From: Straminergon stramineum | Taxonomy: Eukaryota > Streptophyta > Bryopsida > Hypnales > Calliergonaceae | DNA: 64,000 nt | Assembly (NCBI GenBank): GCA_963920665.1 | Contig: OY987269.1 | Coordinates: 7,008,501 to 7,072,500, forward strand | Direction of reading: 5' to 3' | Shown here: positions 20,780 to 33,900 of the stretch, piece after piece | Layout of the letters: the number at the start of each line of letters is the position of its first letter | How positions within the stretch are numbered: position 1 is the first letter of the stretch | Notes under the pieces: model-generated | The model's database searches: none | Told to the model about the DNA's origin: nothing | Seen by the model: only the letters and a program-made list of their open reading frames with translations | Translations under genes and position numbers: made by a program

Positions 20780-21820
20780 GATATCATTGATTCCTCAATA
20801 CTTCTAAAATGTCATGGTCTTGATTTGAAAATTAAGACCTTAGAAACATTTCTCCGGAGTAAATCTATGGTTGGTATTGTCGGATTGAGTGGTATTGGAA
20901 AGACAACATTGGTGAAGGCTTTGAAGGATCACTTGAATAAGGCATTGCCATTCAATGATTCATCGAAGTGGACTACAATTATGTGTGATCTTAAAAGTGA
21001 CTATTTGATGGAAATGAATCGAATCTTGAAGGAATTGGGACAAAAACAAGAAGCAAAAGATCTTGTTGAAGGTAAACTCATATTGACATCAATGCTCCAA
21101 CAAAAGAAAATCCTCTTCATCTTGGATGATGTCACTGAAGAACATCAATTGGATATGTTTTTGGAAGTGGAAATGTTTAGTATGGAGGGTAGCAAACTGA
21201 TTGTTACCAGCTGTGATTGGAAGATCTTGAAAGGCATGATCAAAGAACATAGTAAATTTGAAGTTCCAATGCTGGATTATGACCAATCTCTAAAAATATT
21301 CTCCAAACATGCCTTCAAGAATGAACGTTCAATGATACCACATATGAATGAACTCATCAAGAAGATTGTTGATGCTTGTGGTGGCCATCCATTAAGCTTA
21401 GAAGTTATTGGCTCTTGTTTAAATGGACAAAAACGCCTTCGTGTGTGGGAGCGAGCTTTACAAAGATTGAAAAGAGGAGAACATGATGCCCTTGAGGATG
21501 TGGGGAGAAGACTTGAGATTAGTTTTGATATGCTCAGAGATGACGAGAAAGAAGTGTTTTTGGATATATCATGCTTCTTTTGTAAAGATGTGTGGTTGGA
21601 AGACATTCGAGAAGATACCATAGTTGACTATTTGGATGACACCACCAAAATAATAACTACAAGTTTGAGAGACAATTCCCTTATCAAAATAGATGCTAAT
21701 GGATTTATAAGCATGCATGATTCAATACGCGATATGGGGCGTAGAATCTCAAGAACAAGATTTGGAGGTAGAAGAAAGTGGAGACAAACTTTCAAGTCAT
21801 TTGAAACATCAAAGAATGAG
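20780..21820 (+). CDS. Kinase-NB-ARC-LRR receptor, exon 2: NB-ARC domain
   Basis: 347 codons, residues 545-891. It is the nucleotide-binding switch of an NLR. Visible motifs are the P-loop GLSGIGKTT (579-587, Lys585), kinase-2 LFILDDV (LDDV 659-662), RNBS-B GSKLIVTS, a GLPL-type motif CGGHPLSLEV (744-753), the RNBS-D-like EVFLDISCFF, and MHD at 856-858 followed by SIRDMGR. FLDISCFF and MHDxIRDMGR are closer to TIR-type plant NLRs than to coiled-coil ones, which fits the reported affinity of the moss kinase-NBS class. All key ATP/ADP-binding residues look intact. The domain sits alone in one exon between two phase-0 introns. Retention of intron 2 gives a TGA at 21824-21826, which would yield a protein lacking LRRs. 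Confidence 0.92.
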
Positions 21821-21998
21821 GTATGATATTAAATTGAGAATTGAATTTAAATTTATTTGCATATAGTACTACAAATTTATTGGTTTGATTCTAAATCTTG
21901 AAGTGCACGTTTATTGGGAGGATTTTGGTTTTAGAAAAATCAACTTTGTTCATGCCCATCAACTTATAATTATTTAACAATGAAAGTATGTGATTCAG
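21821..21998 (+). other. Intron 2 (phase 0)
   Basis: 178 bp, AT-rich, donor GTATGA after AAGAATGAG, acceptor TGTGATTCAG. Splicing joins GAG (codon 891) to GAG TTT CAA of exon 3. An in-frame TGA lies three bases into the intron. Confidence 0.82.
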
Positions 21999-24900
21999 GA
22001 GTTTCAACTTGCCCGAGGCATGTGCATTACAGGATTGCACGAAAAAAAAAAATTGAATTCAATGGATAAGCTTGACTTCCCTGAATTGTTACTTCTAAAT
22101 ATTGAAGCACTCAATGACTTGAGCTATGTTGTAAAATTGATTAAAAAAACACATCGACTAAAATTCCTTCGGATTATGCACAAAACAAATGATATTGATC
22201 ATGGGGATATATTTTCCAACAACACTAGCCAACTAAAAAGCCTATTACAACTAAAAGAACTTCAACAACTCACAATATTAGAATTACAAAACTTTCAATT
22301 GATGAAGACTTTTCCAAACACAACAATGGACCACATACCCTTGAAGACATTACGCTTACAAAAATGTCAAAACCTTACAAATATATCTCATGGATTTGAA
22401 AACATAGCCACATTGACATCATTATACATCCAAAGATGCACAAAAATGACAACGATTGATGCAACATTTGAAAATCTCAAGGCTCTGGAGATTCTAGACC
22501 TTGAGGGATGTAAATCCATAGAATATATGCCTCTTGGTTTGGAAAAGCTGGTATATTTGAAGAAACTCAATTTCACAAATTGTAAGCAGTTAAAAATCAA
22601 GGATTCAGAGCTTCATTCATTGACATCACTTACGATGTTGAATTTGAAGGGATGTGAACAACTAGAAGAGATTCTACTAGCCATAACCAACATGATAAGT
22701 TTGCAATGGCTTGGGTTTAAAGGTTGCAAGAAGTTGAGGGTGGGGCATGCATCATTTGAAAACCTCAAGGCTTTAAAGATTCTAGTCTTTGAAGGATGTG
22801 AGGTGTTGCAGAAAATGCCCCACGGATTGGGAAAGTTGGCATCACTAGAGAAGCTCTATTTGAATGGCTGTAAGGAGTTGAAGATTGAGGATTCAGATCT
22901 TGAATCAATGACATTGCTGACGATGTTGAATTTTAAGGAATGTAAACAACTAGAAGAGATTCCACAAGCCATAACCAACATGACATGTTTGCAATGGCTT
23001 GGCTTTGAAGGTTGTAAAAAGTTGAGGGTCGGGCATGCATCATTTGAAAACCTCAAGGCTTTAAAGATTCTAGTCTTTGCTAAATGTGAGGTTTTGGAGA
23101 AAATGCCCCACGGATTGGGAAAGTTGGCATTACTAGAAGTGCTAGATTTGAGTGGTTGCAAGGAGTTGAAGATTCAAGATTTGGAGCTTGAATCAATGAC
23201 ATCACTTACTACATTGAATTTTGAGGGATGTGAACAATTAGAAGAGATTCCGCTAGCCATAGCCAACATGACATGTTTGCAATGGCTTAGCTTTGGAGGT
23301 TGTAAGAAGTTGAGGGTGGGGCTTGCTTCATTTGAAAACCTCAAGGCTTTGAAGACTTTGGACTTTGAGGGATGTGAGGTGTTGGAGAAAATGCCCCACG
23401 GATTGGGAAAGTTGGCATCACTAGAGAAGCTCTATTTGAATGGTTGCAAGGAGTTGAATATTGAGGATTTGGAGCTTGAATCAATGACATCACTTACTAC
23501 ATTGAATTTTGAGGGATGTGAACAATTAGAAGAGATTCCGCTAGCCATAGCCAACATGACATGTTTGCAATGGCTTGGCTTTGAAGGTTGTAAGAAGTTG
23601 AAGGTGGGGCATACATCATTTGAGAACCTCAAGGCTTTGAAGACTTTGGACTTTGAGGGATGTGAGGTGTTGGAGAAAATGCCCCACGGATTGGGAAAGT
23701 TGGCATCACTAGAGAAGCTCTATTTGAATGGTTGCAAGGAGTTGAAGATTGAGGATTCGGATCTTGAATCAATGACATCACTTACAACATTGAATTTTAA
23801 GGGATGTGAACAACTAGAAGAGATTCCGCTAGCCATAGCCAACATGACATGTTTGCAATGGCTTGGCTTTAAAGGTTGTAAGAAGTTGAGGGTCGGGCAT
23901 GCATCATTTGAAAACCTCAAGGCTTTGAAGACTTTGGACTTTGAGGGATGTGAGGTGTTGGAGAAAATGCCCCACGGATTGGGAAAGTTGGCATCACTAG
24001 AGAAGCTCTATTTGAATGGTTGCAAGGAGTTGAATATTGAGGATTCGGATCTTGAATCAATGACATCACTTACTACATTGAATTTTGAGGGATGTGAACA
24101 ACTACAAGAGATTCCGCTAGCCATAGCCAACATGACATGTGTGCAATGGCTTGGCTTTGAAGGTTGTAAGAAGTTGAAGGTGGGGCATACATCATTTGAG
24201 AACCTCAAGGCTTTAAAGATTGTACACTTTGGAGGATGTGAGGTGCTAGAGAAAATGCCCCACGGATTGGGAAAGTTGGCATCACTAGAGAAGCTCTATT
24301 TGAATGGTTGCAAGGAGTTGAATATTGAGGATTTGGAGCTTGAATCATTGACATCACTTACGACATTGAATTTTGAGGGATGTGAACAACTAGAAGAGAT
24401 TCCACTAGCCATAGCCAACATGACATGTGTGCAATGGCTTGGCTTTGAAGGTTGTAAGAAGTTGAAGGTGGGGCATACATCATTTGAGAACCTCAAGGCT
24501 TTAAAGATTGTACACTTTGGAGGATGTGAGGTTTTGGAGAGAATGCCCCATGGATTGGGAAAGTTGGCATCACTAGAGAAGCTCTATTTGAATGGTTGCA
24601 AGGAGTTGAATATTGAGGATTCGGATCTTGAATCAATGACATCACTTACAACATTGAATTTTAAGGGATGTGAACAACTAGAAGAGATTCCGCTAGCCAT
24701 AGCCAACATGACATGTGTGCAATGGCTTGGCTTTGAAGGTTGTAAGAAGTTGAAGGTGGGGCATGCATCATTTGAGAACCTCAAGGCTTTAAAGATTGTA
24801 CACTTTGGAGGATGTGAGGTTTTGGAGAGAATGCCCCATGGATTGGGAAAGTTGGCATCACTAGAGAAGCTCTATTTGAATGGTTGCAAGGAGTTGAATA

Positions 24901-27900
24901 TTGAGGATTTGGATCTTGAATCATTGACATCACTTATGACGTTGAATTTTGAGGGATGTGAACAACTAGAAGAGATTACGCTAGCCATAGCCAATATGAC
25001 ATGTTTGCAATGGCTTGGCTTTGAAGGTTGTAAGAAGTTGAAGGTGGGGCATGCATCACTTGAGAACCTCAAGGCTTTAAAGATTGTACACTTTGGAGGA
25101 TGTGAGGTTTTGGAGAGAATGCCCCACGGATTGGGAAAGTTGGCATCACTTGAAGAGCTTGATTTGAATGGTTGCAAGGAGTTGAATATTGAGGATTTGG
25201 AGCTTGAATCATTGACATCACTTACAACATTGAATTTTGAGGGATGTGAACAACTAGAAGAGATTCCGCTAGCCATAGCCAACATGACATGTGTGCAATG
25301 GCTTGGCTTTGAAGGTTGTAAGAAGTTGAAGGTGGGGCATACATCATTTGAGAACCTCAAGGCTTTAAAGATTGTACACTTTGGAGGATGTGAGGTGCTA
25401 GAGAAAATGCCCCATGGATTGGGAAAGTTGGCATCACTTGAAGAGCTCTATTTGAATGGTTGCAAGGAGTTGAATATTGAGGATTTGGATCTTGAATCAT
25501 TGACATCACTTATGACGTTGAATTTTGAGGGATGTGAACAACTAGAAGAGATTCCGCTAGCCATAGCCAACATGACATGTTTGCAATGGCTTGGCTTTGA
25601 AGGTTGTAAGAAGTTGAAGGTGGGGCATGCATTATTTGAGAACCTCAAGGCTTTAAAGATTGTACACTTTGGAGGATGTGAGGTGCTAGAGAAAAAGCCC
25701 CATGGATTGGGAAAGTTGGCATCACTAGAGAAGCTCTATTTGAATGGTTGCAAGGAGTTGAATATTGAGGATTTGGAGCTTGAGTCATTGACATCACTAA
25801 CGACATTGAATTTTGAGGGATGTGAACAACTAGAAGAGATTCCGCTAGCCATAGCCAACATGACATGTTTGCAATGGCTTAGCTTTGAAGGTTGTAAGAA
25901 GTTGAAGGTGGGGCATACATCATTTGAGAACCTCAAGGCTTTAAAGATTGTACACTTTGGAGGATGTGAGGTGCTAGAGAAAATGCCCCACGGATTGGGA
26001 AAGTTGGCATCACTTGAAGAGCTTGATTTGAGTGGTTGCAAGGAGTTGAATATTGAGGATTTGGAGCTTGAATCATTGACATCACTTACGACATTGAATT
26101 TTGAGGGATGTGAACAACTAGAAGAGATTCCACTAGCCATAGCCAACATGACATGTGTGCAATGGCTTGGCTTTGAAGGTTGTAAGAAGTTGAAGGTGGG
26201 GCATACATCATTTGAGAACCTCAAGGCTTTAAAGATTGTACACTTTGGAGGATGTGAGGTTTTGGAGAGAATGCCCCATGGATTGGGAAAGTTGGCATCA
26301 CTAGAGAAGCTCTATTTGAATGGTTGCAAGGAGTTGAAGATTGAGGATTCGGATCTTGAATCAATGACATCACTTACAACATTGAATTTTGAGGGATGTG
26401 AACAACTAGAAGAGATTCCGCTAGCCATAGCCAACATGACATGTTTGCAATGGCTTGGCTTTGAAGGTTGTAAGAAGTTGAAGGTGGGGCATACATCATT
26501 TGAGAACCTCAAGGCTTTAAAGATTGTACACTTTGGAGGATGTGAGGTTTTGGAGAGAATGCCCCATGGATTGGGAAAGTTGGCATCACTAGAGAAGCTC
26601 TATTTGAATGGTTGCAAGGAGTTGAATATTGAGGATTTGGAGCTTGAGTCATTGACATCACTAACGACATTGAATTTTGAGGGATGTGAACAACTAGAAG
26701 AGATTCCGCTAGCCATAGCCAACATGACATGTGTGCAATGGCTTGGCTTTGAAGGTTGTAAGAAGTTGAAGGTGGGGCATACATCATTTGAGAACCTCAA
26801 GGCTTTAAAGATTGTACACTTTGGAGGATGTGAGGTGCTAGAGAAAATGCCCCATGGATTGGGAAAGTTGGCATCACTAGAGAAGCTCTATTTGAATGGT
26901 TGCAAGGAGTTGAATATTGAGGATTTGGATCTTGAATCATTGACATCACTTATGACGTTGAATTTTGAGGGATGTGAACAACTAGAAGAGATTCCGCTAG
27001 CCATAGCCAACATGACATGTTTGCAATGGCTTGGCTTTGAAGGTTGTAAGAAGTTGAAGGTGGGGCATGCATTATTTGAGAACCTCAAGGCTCTAAAGAT
27101 TGTACACTTTGGAGGATGTGAGGTGCTAGAGAAAAAGCCCCATGGATTGGGAAAGTTGGCATCACTAGAGAAGCTCTATTTGAATGGTTGCAAGGAGTTG
27201 AATATTGAGGATTTGGAGCTTGAGTCATTGACATCACTAACGACATTGAATTTTGAGGGATGTGAACAACTAGAAGAGATTCCGCTAGCCATAGCCAACA
27301 TGACATGTGTGCAATGGCTTGGCTTTGAAGGTTGTAAGAAGTTGAAGGTGGGGCATACATCATTTGAGAACCTCAAGGCTTTAAAGATTGTACACTTTGG
27401 AGGATGTGAGGTGCTAGAGAAAATGCCCCACGGATTGGGAAAGTTGGCATCACTTGAAGAGCTTGATTTGAGTGGTTGCAAGGAGTTGAATATTGAGGAT
27501 TTGGAGCTTGAATCATTGACATCACTTACGACATTGAATTTTGAGGGATGTGAACAACTAGAAGAGATTCCGCTAGCCATAGCCAACATGACATGTGTGC
27601 AATGGCTTGGCTTTGAAGGTTGTAAGAAGTTGAAGGTGGGGCATACATCATTTGAGAACCTCAAGGCTTTAAAGATTGTACACTTTGGAGGATGTGAGGT
27701 GCTAGAGAAAATGCCCCATGGATTGGGAAAGTTGGCATCACTAGAGAAGCTCTATTTGAATGGTTGCAAGGAGTTGAATATTGAGGATTCGGATCTTGAA
27801 TCAATGACATCACTTACGACATTGAATTTTGAGGGATGTGAACAACTAGAAGAGATTCCGCTAGCCATAGCCAACATGACATGTTTGCAATGGCTTGGCT

Positions 27901-30900
27901 TTGAAGGTTGTAAGAAGTTGAAGGTGGGGCATGCATTATTTGAGAACCTCAAGGCTCTAAAGATTGTACACTTTGGAGGATGTGAGGTGCTAGAGAAAAA
28001 GCCCCATGGATTGGGAAAGTTGGCATCACTAGAGAAGCTCTATTTGAATGGTTGCAAGGAGTTGAATATTGAGGATTTGGAGCTTGAGTCATTGACATCA
28101 CTAACGACATTGAATTTTGAGGGATGTGAACAACTAGAAGAGATTCCGCTAGCCATAGCCAACATGACATGTGTGCAATGGCTTGGCTTTGAAGGTTGTA
28201 AGAAGTTGAAGGTGGGGCATACATCATTTGAGAACCTCAAGGCTTTAAAGATTGTACACTTTGGAGGATGTGAGGTTTTGGAGAGAATGCCCCATGGATT
28301 GGGAAAGTTGGCATCACTAGAGAAGCTCTATTTGAATGGTTGCAAGGAGTTGAAGATTGAGGATTCAGCTCTTGAATCAATGACATCACTTACAACATTG
28401 AATTCTGAGGGATGTCAACAACTAGAAGAGATTCCGCTAGCCATAGCCAACATGACATGTGTGCAATGGCTTGGCTTTGAAGGTTGTAAGAAGTTGAAGG
28501 TGGGGCATGCATTATTTGAGAACCTCAAGGCTTTAAAGATTGTACACTTTGGAGGATGTGAGGTGCTAGAGAAAAAGCCCCATGGATTGGGAAAGTTGGC
28601 ATCACTAGAGAAGCTCTATTTGAATGGTTGCAAGGAGTTGAATATTGAGGATTTGGAGCTTGAGTCATTGACATCACTAACGACATTGAATTTTGAGGGA
28701 TGTGAACAACTAGAAGAGATTCCGCTAGCCATAGCCAACATGACATGTTTGCAATGGCTTGGCTTTGAAGGTTGTAAGAAGTTGAAGGTGGGGCATGCAT
28801 CACTTGAGAACCTCAAGGCTTTAAAGATTGTACACTTTGGAGGATGTGAGGTTTTGGAGAGAATGCCCCACGGATTGGGAAAGTTGGCATCAGTTGAAGA
28901 GCTTGATTTGAATGGTTGCAAGGAGTTGAATATTGAGGATTTGGAGCTTGAATCATTGACATCACTTACAACATTGAATTTTGAGGGATGTGAACAACTA
29001 GAAGAGATTCCGCTAGCCATAGCCAACATGACATGTGTGCAATGGCTTGGCTTTGAAGGTTGTAAGAAGTTGAAGGTGGGGCATGCATCACTTGAGAACC
29101 TCAAGGCTTTAAAGATTGTACACTTTGGAGGATGTGAGGTTTTGGAGAGAATGCCCCACGGATTGGGAAAGTTGGCATCACTTGAAGAGCTTGATTTGAA
29201 TGGTTGCAAGGAGTTGAATATTGAGGATTTGGAGCTTGAATCATTGACATCACTTACAACATTGAATTTTGAGGGATGTGAACAACTAGAAGAGATTCCG
29301 CTAGCCATAGCCAACATGACATGTGTGCAATGGCTTGGCTTTGAAGGTTGTAAGAAGTTGAAGGTGGGGCATACATCATTTGAGAACCTCAAGGCTTTAA
29401 AGATTGTACACTTTGGAGGATGTGAGGTTTTGGAGAGAATGCCCCATGGATTGGGAAAGTTGGCATCACTAGAGAAGCTCTATTTGAATGGTTGCAAGGA
29501 GTTGAATATTGAGGATTTGGATCTTGAATCATTGACATCACTTATGACGTTGAATTTTGAGGGATGTGAACAACTAGAAGAGATTCCGCTAGCCATAGCC
29601 AACATGACATGTTTGCAATGGCTTGGCTTTGAAGGTTGTAAGAAGTTGAAGGTGGGGCATGCATTATTTGAGAACCTCAAGGCTCTAAAGATTGTACACT
29701 TTGGAGGATGTGAGGTGCTAGAGAAAAAGCCCCATGGATTGGGAAAGTTGGCATCACTAGAGAAGCTCTATTTGAATGGTTGCAAGGAGTTGAATATTGA
29801 GGATTTGGAGCTTGAGTCATTGACATCACTAACGACATTGATTTTTGAGGGATGTGAACAACTAGAAGAGATTCCGCTAGCCATAGCCAACATGACATGT
29901 GTGCAATGGCTTGGCTTTGAAGGTTGTAAGAAGTTGAAGGTGGGGCATACATCATTTGAGAACCTCAAGGCTTTAAAGATTGTACACTTTGGAGGATGTG
30001 AGGTTTTGGAGAGAATGCCCCATGGATTGGGAAAGTTGGCATCACTAGAGAAGCTCTATTTGAATGGTTGCAAGGAGTTGAAGATTGAGGATTCAGCTCT
30101 TGAATCAATGACATCACTTACAACATTGAATTCTGAGGGATGTCAACAACTAGAAGAGATTCCGCTAGCCATAGCCAACATGACATGTGTGCAATGGCTT
30201 GGCTTTGAAGGTTGTAAGAAGTTGAAGGTGGGGCATGCATTATTTGAGAACCTCAAGGCTTTAAAGATTGTACACTTTGGAGGATGTGAGGTGCTAGAGA
30301 AAAAGCCCCATGGATTGGGAAAGTTGGCATCACTAGAGAAGCTCTATTTGAATGGTTGCAAGGAGTTGAATATTGAGGATTTGGAGCTTGAGTCATTGAC
30401 ATCACTAACGACATTGAATTTTGAGGGATGTGAACAACTAGAAGAGATTCCGCTAGCCATAGCCAACATGACATGTGTGCAATGGCTTGGCTTTGAAGGT
30501 TGTAAGAAGTTGAAGGTGGGGCATACATCATTTGAGAACCTCAAGGCTTTAAAGATTGTACACTTTGGAGGATGTGAGGTGCTAGAGAAAATGCCCCACG
30601 GATTGGGAAAGTTGGCATCACTTGAAGAGCTTGATTTGAGTGGTTGCAAGGAGTTGAATATTGAGGATTTGGAGCTTGAATCATTGACATCACTTACGAC
30701 ATTGAATTTTGAGGGATGTGAACAACTAGAAGAGATTCCACTAGCCATAGCCAACATGACATGTGTGCAATGGCTTGGCTTTGAAGGTTGTAAGAAGTTG
30801 AAGGTGGGGCATGCATTATTTGAGAACCTCAAGGCTTTAAAGATTGTACACTTTGGAGGATGTGAGGTGCTAGAGAAAAAGCCCCATGGATTGGGAAAGT

Positions 30901-33900
30901 TGGCATCACTAGAGAAGCTCTATTTGAATGGTTGCAAGGAGTTGAATATTGAGGATTTGGAGCTTGAGTCATTGACATCACTAACGACATTGAATTTTGA
31001 GGGATGTGAACAACTAGAAGAGATTCCGCTAGCCATAGCCAACATGACATGTGTGCAATGGCTTGGCTTTGAAGGTTGTAAGAAGTTGAAGGTGGGGCAT
31101 GCATTATTTGAGAACCTCAAGGCTCTAAAGATTGTACACTTTGGAGGATGTGAGGTGCTAGAGAAAAAGCCCCATGGATTGGGAAAGTTGGCATCACTAG
31201 AGAAGCTCTATTTGAATGGTTGCAAGGAGTTGAATATTGAGGATTTGGAGCTTGAGTCATTGACATCACTTACGACATTGAATTTTGAGGGATGTGAACA
31301 ACTAGAAGAGATTCCACTAGCCATAGCCAACATGACATGTGTGCAATGGCTTGGCTTTGAAGGTTGTAAGAAGTTGAAGGTGGGGCATACATCATTTGAG
31401 AACCTCAAGGCTTTAAAGATTGTACACTTTGGAGGATGTGAGGTTTTGGAGAGAATGCCCCATGGATTGGGAAAGTTGGCATCACTAGAGAAGCTCTATT
31501 TGAATGGTTGCAAGGAGTTGAAGATTGAGGATTCGGATCTTGAATCAATGACATCACTTACAACATTGAATTTTGAGGGATGTGAACAACTAGAAGAGAT
31601 TCCGCTAGCCATAGCCAACATGACATGTTTGCAATGGCTTGGCTTTGAAGGTTGTAAGAAGTTGAAGGTGGGGCATACATCATTTGAGAACCTCAAGGCT
31701 TTAAAGATTGTACACTTTGGAGGATGTGAGGTTTTGGAGAGAATGCCCCATGGATTGGGAAAGTTGGCATCACTAGAGAAGCTCTATTTGAATGGTTGCA
31801 AGGAGTTGAATATTGAGGATTTGGAGCTTGAGTCATTGACATCACTAACGACATTGAATTTTGAGGGATGTGAACAACTAGAAGAGATTCCGCTAGCCAT
31901 AGCCAACATGACATGTGTGCAATGGCTTGGCTTTGAAGGTTGTAAGAAGTTGAAGGTGGGGCATACATCATTTGAGAACCTCAAGGCTTTAAAGATTGTA
32001 CACTTTGGAGGATGTGAGGTGCTAGAGAAAATGCCCCATGGATTGGGAAAGTTGGCATCACTAGAGAAGCTCTATTTGAATGGTTGCAAGGAGTTGAATA
32101 TTGAGGATTTGGATCTTGAATCATTGACATCACTTATGACGTTGAATTTTGAGGGATGTGAACAACTAGAAGAGATTCCGCTAGCCATAGCCAACATGAC
32201 ATGTTTGCAATGGCTTGGCTTTGAAGGTTGTAAGAAGTTGAAGGTGGGGCATGCATTATTTGAGAACCTCAAGGCTCTAAAGATTGTACACTTTGGAGGA
32301 TGTGAGGTGCTAGAGAAAAAGCCCCATGGATTGGGAAAGTTGGCATCACTAGAGAAGCTCTATTTGAATGGTTGCAAGGAGTTGAATATTGAGGATTTGG
32401 AGCTTGAGTCATTGACATCACTAACGACATTGAATTTTGAGGGATGTGAACAACTAGAAGAGATTCCGCTAGCCATAGCCAACATGACATGTGTGCAATG
32501 GCTTGGCTTTGAAGGTTGTAAGAAGTTGAAGGTGGGGCATACATCATTTGAGAACCTCAAGGCTTTAAAGATTGTACACTTTGGAGGATGTGAGGTTTTG
32601 GAGAAAATGCCCCACGGATTGGGAAAGTTGGCATCACTTGAAGAGCTTGATTTGAGTGGTTGCAAGGAGTTGAATATTGAGGATTTGGAGCTTGAATCAT
32701 TGACATCACTTACGACATTGAATTTTGAGGGATGTGAACAACTAGAAGAGATTCCGCTAGCCATAGCCAACATGACATGTGTGCAATGGCTTGGCTTTGA
32801 AGGTTGTAAGAAGTTGAAGGTGGGGCATACATCATTTGAGAACCTCAAGGCTTTAAAGATTGTACACTTTGGAGGATGTGAGGTGCTAGAGAAAATGCCC
32901 CATGGATTGGGAAAGTTGGCATCACTAGAGAAGCTCTATTTGAATGGTTGCAAGGAGTTGAAGATTGAGGATTCGGATCTTGAATCAATGACATCACTTA
33001 CGACATTGAATTTTGAGGGATGTGAACAACTAGAAGAGATTCCGCTAGCCATAGCCAACATGACATGTTTGCAATGGCTTGGCTTTGAAGGTTGTAAGAA
33101 GTTGAAGGTGGGGCATACATCATTTGAGAACCTCAAGGCTTTAAAGATTGTACACTTTGGAGGATGTGAGGTTTTGGAGAGAATGCCCCATGGATTGGGA
33201 AAGTTGGCATCACTAGAGAAGCTCTATTTGAATGGTTGCAAGGAGTTGAATATTGAGGATTTGGATCTTGAATCATTGACATCACTTATGACGTTGAATT
33301 TTGAGGGATGTGAACAACTAGAAGAGATTCCGCTAGCCATAGCCAACATGACATGTTTGCAATGGCTTGGCTTTGAAGGTTGTAAGAAGTTGAAGGTGGG
33401 GCATGCATTATTTGAGAACCTCAAGGCTCTAAAGATTGTACACTTTGGAGGATGTGAGGTGCTAGAGAAAAAGCCCCATGGATTGGGAAAGTTGGCATCA
33501 CTAGAGAAGCTCTATTTGAATGGTTGCAAGGAGTTGAATATTGAGGATTTGGAGCTTGAGTCATTGACATCACTAACGACATTGATTTTTGAGGGATGTG
33601 AACAACTAGAAGAGATTCCGCTAGCCATAGCCAACATGACATGTGTGCAATGGCTTGGCTTTGAAGGTTGTAAGAAGTTGAAGGTGGGGCATACATCATT
33701 TGAGAACCTCAAGGCTTTAAAGATTGTACACTTTGGAGGATGTGAGGTTTTGGAGAGAATGCCCCATGGATTGGGAAAGTTGGCATCACTAGAGAAGCTC
33801 TATTTGAATGGTTGCAAGGAGTTGAAGATTGAGGATTCAGCTCTTGAATCAATGACATCACTTACAACATTGAATTCTGAGGGATGTCAACAACTAGAAG

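Noticed and set aside
20660..20824. Kinase and NB-ARC as two separate genes
   Set aside because: Strong donor at 20,609 and acceptor at 20,779 join them in phase 0, and the NB-ARC frame has no ATG near its start; the fused order matches the known moss class.
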